Below, one piece after another: positions 1-5,990 of a stretch of DNA of 5,990 nucleotides. The DNA lies in the NCBI GenBank assembly GCA_002869605.1, contig PKUI01000014.1, positions 1 through 5,990 on the forward strand, written 5' to 3'. The position numbers were made by a program, and so were the translations under genes. Every line of letters starts with the position of its first letter. The stretch's first letter is position 1. The DNA is from Desulfuromonas sp. Lineage in GTDB: Bacteria > Desulfobacterota > Desulfuromonadia > Desulfuromonadales > SZUA-401. Under the pieces are notes generated by a model. That model was not told the DNA's origin, did not search any database, and saw only the letters and a program-made list of their open reading frames with translations.

Positions 1-384
1 ACTTTTCTTGCTTGCCCAAGAAAAGTAAGCAAAAGAAGGCACCCCGAACTCCGTCACCCGACGACCGGGTGCCCTCGCTGTCCGGAAGTTTTAATCCAGC
101 CGGCGCGCGTGCTCGCCAGACGGCAAGATTAAAATCCCGGCACTCGGTGACTGCGCACGGGGCCCCGTAAAGGCCATGGAACAATCAAAGATTTTCTCCT
201 TCTCCCGTGTGACGCAGCCGGAGCAGCGGCGGCTCGCGCCGAAACAGGCCGAAGAGTTGAGCGTCAGCGAATGGCGAAGGCCCGGCGGTGAGCGTTGCTG
301 CGCAGGGCACCCGCCGCGTGTCGGCGGGCAAGGAGGTCGGGCGCCCTTTTGCTTACTCTTTTGGTGCGTCACAAAAGAGTAAGC
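1..384. repeat. Structured intergenic repeat element with related inverted ends, no credible gene
   Basis: This stretch holds no gene I can support. It is full of inverted repeats. A 10-bp perfect stem lies at 1-10/17-26, a 6-bp stem at 55-60/66-71, and an 8-bp stem TTTTAATC/GATTAAAA at 89-96/127-134 that continues inward with GCCG/CGGC after a 2x2 internal loop. There is also a 12-bp palindrome ACGGGGCCCCGT at 157-168, a 7-bp stem at 310-316/322-328 and a 13-bp perfect stem at 351-363/372-384. The two ends are related in opposite orientation: both contain GTAAGCAAAAG (plus strand near 26-36, minus strand near 346-356) beside a G/C-rich GGCRCCC-like block. Such paired ends resemble dispersed intergenic repeats that I recall from gammaproteobacterial genomes, often mis-annotated as short hypothetical proteins. 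That relationship is from memory, and the left boundary may lie outside the window. Confidence 0.6.
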
Positions 385-387
385 GTC

Positions 388-425
388 GTCAGGGGGCGCG
401 ACCCCGGCTTTAAGCTCCCCCTGAC
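388..425. repeat. Perfect 9-bp inverted repeat between the repeat element and asnS terminator
   Basis: GTCAGGGGG at 388-396 pairs perfectly with CCCCCTGAC at 417-425 around a 20-base loop. A competing shorter hairpin can form from GGGG at 393-396 and CCCC at 402-405. No T-tract follows directly on either strand, so I do not call it a terminator. It could be the outer part of the repeat element on its left, or a separate structure beyond the asnS 3' end. Confidence 0.5.
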
Positions 426-430
426 AAACT

Positions 431-470
431 ACAAAAAAGGCTCCAACTCTATCCAAGAGTCGGAGCCTTT
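431..470 (-). terminator. Rho-independent terminator of asnS
   Basis: Read on the minus strand, the arms AAAGGCTCCGACTCT (470-456) and AGAGTTGGAGCCTTT (450-436) form a 15-bp stem, with one G-U pair, around a 5-base loop. The U-rich end continues as TTTTTT before GT. It begins 33 bases beyond the asnS stop codon. On the plus strand the same position is an A-C mismatch and only three T follow, so it is oriented for minus-strand transcription. Confidence 0.9.
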
Positions 471-503
471 ACCTATGAAGCAGAAACAACGTTCGTTCTG
501 TAG

Positions 504-1901
504 CTAGAAATCAGCGTGACCAGGAGTCCTCGGAAACGCTATCACGTCGCGGATATTCTCCATGCCGGTAACGTACATCAGGAAGCGCTCGAAGCCGAGA
601 CCGAAGCCGGCATGCGGACAGCTCCCCCAGCGGCGGATATCGCGGTACCACCAGAGCGACTGCGGCTCAATGCCGCTCTCGGCCATACGCGCATCGAGCA
701 CCTCGAGCCGCTCCTCACGTTGGCTACCACCGATAATCTCGCCGACCCGCGGCACCAGCAGGTCCATAGCTGCCACGGTTCTGTCGTCGTCATTGGCGCG
801 CATGTAGAACGCCTTGATCTGTTTCGGATAATCGGTAACGAACAGCGGTCCCTTGACCACCTCCTCGGAGAGGAAGCGCTCGTGCTCACTCTGCAGGTCG
901 ACGCCCCAGGTGACCGGGAACTCGAAGCTCCTTCCGGAGCCCTCGAGTGTTTTGATTGCCTCGCCGTAGCTCATACGCCCGAATTCGGCGGAAACCAGCG
1001 CCTCAAGCTTGGCGATCAGCCCCTTCTCGACCCTCTGATCGAAAAACGCCAGGTCCTCGGCACACTCGTCGAGGGCGAAACGGACCAGATAGCGAAAGAA
1101 GTCTTCGGCCAGGTCACAATCGGCGGCCAGGTCGCAGAAGGCCATCTCCGGCTCGATCATCCAGAACTCGGCGGCGTGGCGACTGGTGTTGGAATTCTCG
1201 GCGCGAAAGGTCGGACCGAAGGTGTAGATATCGCCGAAGGCGGTGGCGAACAGCTCCCCCTCGAGCTGTCCGGAAACGGTCAACCCGGTCTCGCAACCGA
1301 AAAAATCGGCCCCAAAATCAACCTTACCCTTGTCGGTGCGGGCCGGAGCCGCGGCATCGAGTGTGGTGACGCGAAACAGCTCGCCGGCGCCTTCACAGTC
1401 ACTGGCGGTAATGATCGGGGTCTGTACATAGAGAAAGCCGCGCTCCTGATAGAAACGGTGCACCGCGTAGCTGAGCTTGCTGCGCATGCGGAACACCGCA
1501 CCGAAGGTGTTGGAGCGGGGGCGCAAATGCGCAATGGTGCGCAGGTACTCGAAGGTGTGACGTTTTTTCTGCAACGGGTAGTCGTTATCCGCCGTCCCGA
1601 ACACCTCGATGCCCTGTGCCTGCAGCTCCCAGGCCTGCCCGGCCGCGGGTGATTCGACCAGCTCCCCCTGCACCGCGATGCAGGCCCCGGTACCGAGGGT
1701 CTCGAGCAGTGGCGCTGCGATCTGGCCGGCATCGGCCACCACCTGCAACGAGGCAAAACAGGAGCCGTCGTTGAGCTCGATGAACGTTACCCCCTTGCCA
1801 CGGCGCACGGTGCGCACCCAGCCCTTGACCGTGCAGGGACCAGCCCCGCTTGCAGCAAGCGCCATTTTTACGGGAGTTCTAAAACGATCGGCAGGTTGCA
1901 T
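504..1901 (-). CDS. asnS: Asparagine--tRNA ligase (AsnRS)
   Basis: This cytoplasmic class IIb aminoacyl-tRNA synthetase charges tRNA-Asn with asparagine using ATP. The 465 residues match the usual bacterial length (about 466 in E. coli), and the sequence follows the E. coli enzyme closely by recall. The N-terminal OB-fold anticodon-binding domain spans about 20-105 (VKGWVRT near 25-31). The catalytic domain has motif 1 around 150-165, the TASDCEGAGELFRV stretch at 165-178, motif 2 with FRAENSNTSRH at 232-242, GEIIGGSQREER at 387-398 and motif 3 GFGLGFER at 432-439. The conserved end is RDVIAFPRTPGHADF. The ATG at 1901 is preceded by GAGG/AGGTGA at a suitable distance (about 1905-1911); a second ATG at residue 13 lacks this support. 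A strong terminator follows the gene. Having asnS implies at least direct Asn-tRNA charging; whether the GatCAB route also exists cannot be seen here. Confidence 0.98.
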   Translation of the reverse strand: MQPADRFRTPVKMALAASGAGPCTVKGWVRTVRRGKGVTFIELNDGSCFASLQVVADAGQIAAPLLETLGTGACIAVQGELVESPAAGQAWELQAQGIEVFGTADNDYPLQKKRHTFEYLRTIAHLRPRSNTFGAVFRMRSKLSYAVHRFYQERGFLYVQTPIITASDCEGAGELFRVTTLDAAAPARTDKGKVDFGADFFGCETGLTVSGQLEGELFATAFGDIYTFGPTFRAENSNTSRHAAEFWMIEPEMAFCDLAADCDLAEDFFRYLVRFALDECAEDLAFFDQRVEKGLIAKLEALVSAEFGRMSYGEAIKTLEGSGRSFEFPVTWGVDLQSEHERFLSEEVVKGPLFVTDYPKQIKAFYMRANDDDRTVAAMDLLVPRVGEIIGGSQREERLEVLDARMAESGIEPQSLWWYRDIRRWGSCPHAGFGLGFERFLMYVTGMENIRDVIAFPRTPGHADF

Positions 1902-2044
1902 AGTTCACCTCATGGAGAATAAATAGTTTTCGTTTCGAAACACGACAAAAACATAAAACCCAAAAGACATGGTCTTGATTCTGCTTTTTCAGTCTGCACA
2001 CAGGCAACCATAGCTACCAATTTTTCACGAACAGACTTGGGACG
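1902..2044 (-). promoter_or_regulatory. asnS upstream region with weak promoter candidates and a 10-bp palindrome
   Basis: This AT-rich gap between the hydrolase stop and asnS presumably carries the asnS promoter. Two weak minus-strand candidates are visible. One is TTGTCG (1948-1943), 17 bases, then TATTTA (1925-1920), which would give a very short leader. The other is TTGCCT (2007-2002), 18 bases, then CAGAAT (1983-1978). A perfect palindrome GTTTCGAAAC at 1932-1941 sits inside the spacer of the first. It could be an operator, but nothing links it to a known regulator. I see no clear terminator for the hydrolase gene here, so read-through into asnS is possible. Confidence 0.3.
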
Positions 2045-2869
2045 TTACGGGATTTCGATCACCATCCCGGCCTTGGCCCAGACCAAATCGTCGCCGAGAA
2101 CCTCCTGCATCTGTGCGAAGGGGTGCAGACCGGTACAGTGGTTGGCCCATACCCTCTGCAGGCCACTGTCGCGCAACCACTGCGCCAGTTCCTGACAGCG
2201 ATCACGTGGCTCATCTTTCTGGTGCAGCCCGCCGATCAGCGCGAAAATATCGTTTCTGCCCGTCATTTTCCGCACCGTTTCGAGGGTGTTGCGCACGCCA
2301 CGATGACAGCAGCCGGTCACCACGACCAGCCCCTTGCTCGTTTCGAGCACCAGGGTCTGTTCGTCGCGAAAATCCTCCGCCTGCCAGACACCATCAATAT
2401 GCGCCTGCAAGCCGGGAGCCGCCGGCACCGGGTGGTCCCCCGGGATACGCCCGGTTGTCCAGGCTCCGGAAAACAGTTGCCGTGATTCATCGATCGCTTC
2501 GACCTTGGCGCCATGCCGTTCAACGATGAATCGTTGCCAACTCAGCCCGGTGTTCCTCTCGGCCTCTCCTCCGGCGACGGCACGTTTGTCCCGCCACGCC
2601 TCGCGGTGCGCAACCAGGGTCCCCCGCCAGCCAGCCTCCAACAGCGCCGGTACTCCGCCGCCATGGTCCCAGTGTCCATGGGAAAGAAACAGCATGTCGG
2701 CCTCAAGCGGATCGAGGCCGAGAGTCTTCGCATTCGCAAGCCAGCTGGAGTCGCTGCCGGTATCGAAGACGATCTTCTTCCCGGCGTGCTCGATCCAGAT
2801 GCTGAGACCGTGCTGGGTGGTCAGGTCTTCACGATTGGTGTGATTATCGGCGATGACGGTGAGTTTCAT
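2045..2869 (-). CDS. MBL-fold metallohydrolase (COG1237-like)
   Basis: A 274-residue cytoplasmic protein of the metallo-beta-lactamase fold. The metal-binding signature HGHWDH is at 64-69, within LSHGHWDHGGG. Further likely metal ligands are H189 in TGCCHRG and H244 in NHCTG, and FDTGSD at 35-40 matches the early conserved Asp strand. The overall pattern (DTG, SHGHxDHxGG, QxLVLET-KGLVVVTGCCHRG, GGLH) fits the COG1237 group. That group is often annotated as 7,8-dihydropterin-6-yl-methyl-4-(beta-D-ribofuranosyl)aminobenzene 5'-phosphate synthase after an archaeal member. That pathway is not expected in an ordinary gammaproteobacterium, so the substrate is unknown. I chose the ATG at 2869 because GGAGGGG lies just upstream; the GTG at 2884 would place this ribosome binding site inside the coding region. 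It lies downstream of prfC on the same strand but behind a terminator. Confidence 0.88.
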   Translation of the reverse strand: MKLTVIADNHTNREDLTTQHGLSIWIEHAGKKIVFDTGSDSSWLANAKTLGLDPLEADMLFLSHGHWDHGGGVPALLEAGWRGTLVAHREAWRDKRAVAGGEAERNTGLSWQRFIVERHGAKVEAIDESRQLFSGAWTTGRIPGDHPVPAAPGLQAHIDGVWQAEDFRDEQTLVLETSKGLVVVTGCCHRGVRNTLETVRKMTGRNDIFALIGGLHQKDEPRDRCQELAQWLRDSGLQRVWANHCTGLHPFAQMQEVLGDDLVWAKAGMVIEIP

Positions 2870-2898
2870 TTCCCCTCCAGACACTCAAAGCGGCATCA

Positions 2899-2926
2899 AG
2901 TTTAGCACTGCCGCAGGGGAAAACAA
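2899..2926 (-). promoter_or_regulatory. Candidate promoter for the MBL hydrolase gene
   Basis: On the minus strand, TTGTTT (2926-2921), a 16-base spacer and TAAACT (2904-2899) form a plausible sigma70-type promoter. A TG one base upstream of the -10 gives an extended -10 (TGCTAAACT). Initiation near 2892 would leave a leader of roughly 20 bases containing the GGAGG site. The -35 overlaps the T-tract of the prfC terminator, an economical arrangement that would let the hydrolase be expressed independently of prfC. Confidence 0.45.
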
Positions 2927-2950
2927 AACGGCCCCGAAATCGGGGCCGTC
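2921..2950 (-). terminator. Rho-independent terminator of prfC
   Basis: A perfect 9-bp GC-rich stem, ACGGCCCCG (2949-2941 as read on the minus strand) with CGGGGCCGT (2936-2928), closes a 4-base ATTT loop. It is followed by the U-rich TTTTGTTT tract. The hairpin begins only three bases after the prfC stop codon. On the plus strand no comparable T-tract follows, so it is oriented for minus-strand transcription. Confidence 0.85.
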
Positions 2951-2952
2951 AA

Positions 2953-4539
<1,587 letters not shown>

Positions 4540-4578
4540 GTTGTTGCTCCATGTAACCGCGAGTTTCCGGGTCCTGAC

Positions 4579-4601
4579 AAAAAAACGGGCCGAGAGGCCC
4601 G
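4579..4601 (-). terminator. Terminator-like hairpin in the prfC leader (possible attenuator)
   Basis: On the minus strand, CGGGCC (4601-4596), a TCTC loop and GGCCCG (4591-4586) form a perfect 6-bp GC stem followed at once by seven T (4585-4579). This is the form of an intrinsic terminator. It points toward prfC and lies about 40 bases before its start codon, downstream of the predicted prfC promoter. No minus-strand gene ends nearby. An alternative pairing of CGGGCCT (4601-4595) with AGGACCCG (4575-4568), with one bulged A, would break the hairpin, so attenuation is conceivable. It may instead stop transcripts coming from the right, or simply be a 5' stabilising stem. Confidence 0.6.
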
Positions 4602-4612
4602 AAGACTGCCGC

Positions 4613-4641
4613 AAAATACCCGATTTACCGCAGCAGGTCAA
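4613..4641 (-). promoter_or_regulatory. sigma70-type promoter for prfC
   Basis: TTGACC (4641-4636) and TATTTT (4618-4613) on the minus strand are separated by exactly 17 bases, matching the consensus at five and four of six positions. Initiation would fall near 4607, giving a leader of about 67 bases that begins almost directly with the terminator-like hairpin at 4579-4601. It diverges from the promoter at 4675-4703. Confidence 0.6.
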
Positions 4642-4674
4642 CTCCGGGCCTGAGCCAAGATCCTGTCTTTTAGA

Positions 4675-4703
4675 TTGATTTTTTATTATGGGTAGATGAT
4701 AAT
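4675..4703 (+). promoter_or_regulatory. sigma70-type promoter for the small cysteine protein gene
   Basis: TTGATT (4675-4680), a 17-base AT-rich spacer and GATAAT (4698-4703) match the consensus at four and five of six positions. Initiation near 4710 would give a leader of about 54 bases. The -35 boxes of this promoter and of the divergent prfC promoter are only 33 bases apart, so a regulator bound between them could affect both. Confidence 0.6.
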
Positions 4704-4763
4704 TCACATCGATTAACTTAAACACCGGTACCTGCCGGAAAATCTTGGAGGTTGATTTTCGTT

Positions 4764-4982
4764 ATGTCTGAGTGTCAACTGCTTGAAACCTGTATCTTCT
4801 TCAACGACCAGATGGACGCCATGCCTGCGGTCGCCAACCTGATGAAAAACCGCTATTGCAAGGGTGATTTCGCAGCGTGCGCACGTTTGAAAGTCGTCAA
4901 GACTGTCGGCCGAGAAAAGGTCCCTACCGACATGTTCCCCAATCAGGACGACTACGCAGAGAGAACCATCGCCCAGGGTTAA
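4764..4982 (+). CDS. Small four-cysteine protein, function unknown
   Basis: A 72-residue protein without a signal peptide or membrane segment. Its four cysteines are C4, C10, C32 and C39, arranged as C-x5-C near the N-terminus and YC-x6-C in the middle. This spacing suggests a bound metal (zinc or an iron-sulfur cluster) or a disulfide pair; that is inference. Recognisable blocks are CIFFNDQM (10-17), MPAVANLMKNRYCKGDFAACAR (20-41) and VPTDMFPNQ (53-61). From memory, short proteins with a CxFF...M...YC.GD...CAR...VP..L.P pattern occur in several proteobacteria, sometimes near or fused to signalling proteins, but I cannot name a family. GGAGG at 4747-4751 lies 12 bases before the ATG, a rather long but usable gap. 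A TTG at 4752 touches the GGAGG directly and was rejected. malQ begins 40 bases downstream on the same strand. Confidence 0.8.
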   Translation: MSECQLLETCIFFNDQMDAMPAVANLMKNRYCKGDFAACARLKVVKTVGREKVPTDMFPNQDDYAERTIAQG

Positions 4983-5022
4983 ACAGATTTCCCTCAACCC
5001 GCCCCACCTTACGAGCAAGCCG

Positions 5023-5990
5023 ATGACTGATCGGCGTCAGAGTGGTATTCTCCTGCACCCGACCGCCCTCCCCTCTTCTTTTTCGAGCGGCGATCTGGGA
5101 CAGGAGGCCTTTAATTTCGTCGATTTTCTTGCCCGGGCAGGGCAACACCTCTGGCAGGTGTTGCCCCTCTCTCCTCCCGGCTACGGCGACTCTCCCTATA
5201 GCGCCTTGTCAACCTTCGCCGGGAACCTGGGACTGGTCTCCCTCGAGCAGCTTGTTGCCGAAGGAGACCTCAAGAGCTCTGAAATCCCCCGCCATCAACC
5301 GACGCAGGTTTCACTGCAAGTTTTCAAACGCGCTGTCCTGCGCAACGCCGTACAACGCTTTAACGACAATGCCTCAACGAAACGCCGCAACGCCTTTGAG
5401 GACTTTTGCGCCCAAAGCACGGCATGGCTCGAAGACTACGTGCTGTTCGTCTCGCTGCACGAACAGTTCGGACACCGCAGCTGGGATCACTGGCCCCGTG
5501 AGCTCCGCTATCGCCAGCCCTCGGCGCTCACCCTCTGGCAAAACAGACTCGCCGCTCAACTGCAGACGGAACGCTATGCCCAGTTTGTGTTCTTCGAACA
5601 GTGGCAACGCCTGAAGGAGTACGCCCACCAACGACAGGTTTCGCTGTACGGGGACCTGCCGCTCTACGTCGCCTATGACTCGGCAGATGTCTGGGCGGCT
5701 CCCGGACTGTTCCAGCTCGACGAACAGCTGCAACCATCGTCTGTAGCCGGCGTCCCCCCCGACTATTTCAGTGACACGGGCCAGCGCTGGGGCAACCCGC
5801 TGTACCGTTGGCAGGAACTGCACAACAACGGTTTTGAATGGTGGCTGCGACGCCTGAGCTCGGCACTTGAACACTTCGACCTGCTGCGCATCGATCACTT
5901 CCGGGGACTCGAAGCCTGCTGGTCTATCCCGAGCACAGCGGAATCGGCCCGCGAAGGGCACTGGGAGACGGTCCCCGGACGGCAGCTCCT
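5023..5990 (+). CDS. malQ: 4-alpha-glucanotransferase (amylomaltase, GH77), 3' truncated by window
   Basis: This cytoplasmic disproportionating enzyme transfers 4-alpha-glucan segments between maltooligosaccharides, in maltodextrin or glycogen metabolism. The first 322 codons are visible, and the frame is open to the window end. The N-terminus GILLHPTALPSSF...GDLG (8-26) is typical of the compact, roughly 500-residue GH77 enzymes, not the longer E. coli type. PLSPPGYGDSPYSALSTFAGN starts at 48, YGDLPLYVAYDSADVW at 209 and GVPPDYFSDTGQRWGNPLY at 243. LRIDHFRG at 288-295 places the expected catalytic nucleophile at D291. The acid/base Glu and the third catalytic Asp should lie beyond the window. 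The ATG at 5023 is the only sensible start, since no ATG, GTG or TTG lies in frame close upstream. Its ribosome binding site is weak (ACGAG at 5011-5015), so it may rely on translation of the upstream small gene, with which it is probably co-transcribed. Confidence 0.96.
   Translation, partial: MTDRRQSGILLHPTALPSSFSSGDLGQEAFNFVDFLARAGQHLWQVLPLSPPGYGDSPYSALSTFAGNLGLVSLEQLVAEGDLKSSEIPRHQPTQVSLQVFKRAVLRNAVQRFNDNASTKRRNAFEDFCAQSTAWLEDYVLFVSLHEQFGHRSWDHWPRELRYRQPSALTLWQNRLAAQLQTERYAQFVFFEQWQRLKEYAHQRQVSLYGDLPLYVAYDSADVWAAPGLFQLDEQLQPSSVAGVPPDYFSDTGQRWGNPLYRWQELHNNGFEWWLRRLSSALEHFDLLRIDHFRGLEACWSIPSTAESAREGHWETVPGRQL

Noticed and set aside
91..456. 121-residue minus-strand frame across the repeat region
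   Set aside because: It runs through several stems and into the asnS terminator, has no domain I recognise and no convincing ribosome binding site. It looks like a translated repeat, not a gene.
176..507. Two short plus-strand frames (176-382 and 295-507) in the repeat region
   Set aside because: They are built from the inverted repeats, overlap each other and, in the second case, run through the asnS terminator into the asnS end. Composition is arginine- and cysteine-rich in a chance-like way.
516..1652. 378-residue plus-strand frame opposite asnS
   Set aside because: It is a long antisense shadow of a GC-rich coding sequence. AsnRS on the other strand is certain, and this frame shows no family features.
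1985..2035. AGTCTG/CAGACT inverted repeat after the metallohydrolase stop as a possible terminator
   Set aside because: Only six pairs around a loop of more than 30 bases and no proper T-tract; too weak to call.
4550..4552. Upstream out-of-frame ATG in the prfC leader as a regulatory small reading frame
   Set aside because: It overlaps the prfC ribosome binding site, lacks one of its own and is out of frame with prfC; most likely a chance ATG.
4540..4725. 62-residue N-terminal extension of RF3 by using the ATG at 4725
   Set aside because: The extension does not resemble RF3, spans a promoter and a terminator-like hairpin, and the ATG at 4539 has a good ribosome binding site and gives the normal family N-terminus.
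5042..5614. 190-residue plus-strand frame overlapping malQ in another phase
   Set aside because: Its translation is low in recognisable motifs and rich in Ser, Pro and Arg, while the frame starting at 5023 reads as MalQ without interruption to the window end.
5374..5961. 195-residue minus-strand frame opposite malQ
   Set aside because: The plus strand encodes clear GH77 motifs throughout this interval, so the minus-strand frame is a shadow.

Overview
The window looks like chromosomal DNA of a GC-rich gammaproteobacterium. The AsnRS and RF3 proteins can be followed almost end to end against my memory of the E. coli proteins, and the intergenic repeat at the left edge resembles dispersed repeats of gammaproteobacterial genomes. 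A sulfur-oxidising or Chromatiales-like lineage is a guess; the window cannot settle genus.

Layout. Positions 1-430 hold no credible gene. They carry a dense set of inverted repeats bounded by related, oppositely oriented ends, which I read as a dispersed, structured intergenic repeat. Three minus-strand genes follow (listed left to right, so transcription runs right to left): asnS (504-1901, asparaginyl-tRNA synthetase) with a strong intrinsic terminator at 431-470; an MBL-fold metallohydrolase (2045-2869); and prfC (2953-4539, peptide chain release factor 3) with its own terminator at 2921-2950. The terminator between prfC and the hydrolase, together with a candidate promoter overlapping its distal end, suggests these are largely separate transcription units.

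The prfC upstream region (4540-4763) is a divergent promoter region. A good sigma70-type promoter points left to prfC (4613-4641) and another points right (4675-4703) to a 72-residue four-cysteine protein (4764-4982). malQ (4-alpha-glucanotransferase, GH77) starts at 5023, 40 bases after the small gene, and is cut by the window end. The two plus-strand genes may be co-transcribed.

Functionally, asnS and prfC serve translation (tRNA charging and recycling of release factors), and malQ serves alpha-glucan metabolism. The hydrolase and the small cysteine protein have no established role here. The points most worth a second look are a terminator-like hairpin with a seven-U tract lying between the prfC promoter and its ribosome binding site, the structured repeat at 1-430, and the small cysteine protein. 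I found no convincing evidence of a wholly new multi-gene system.
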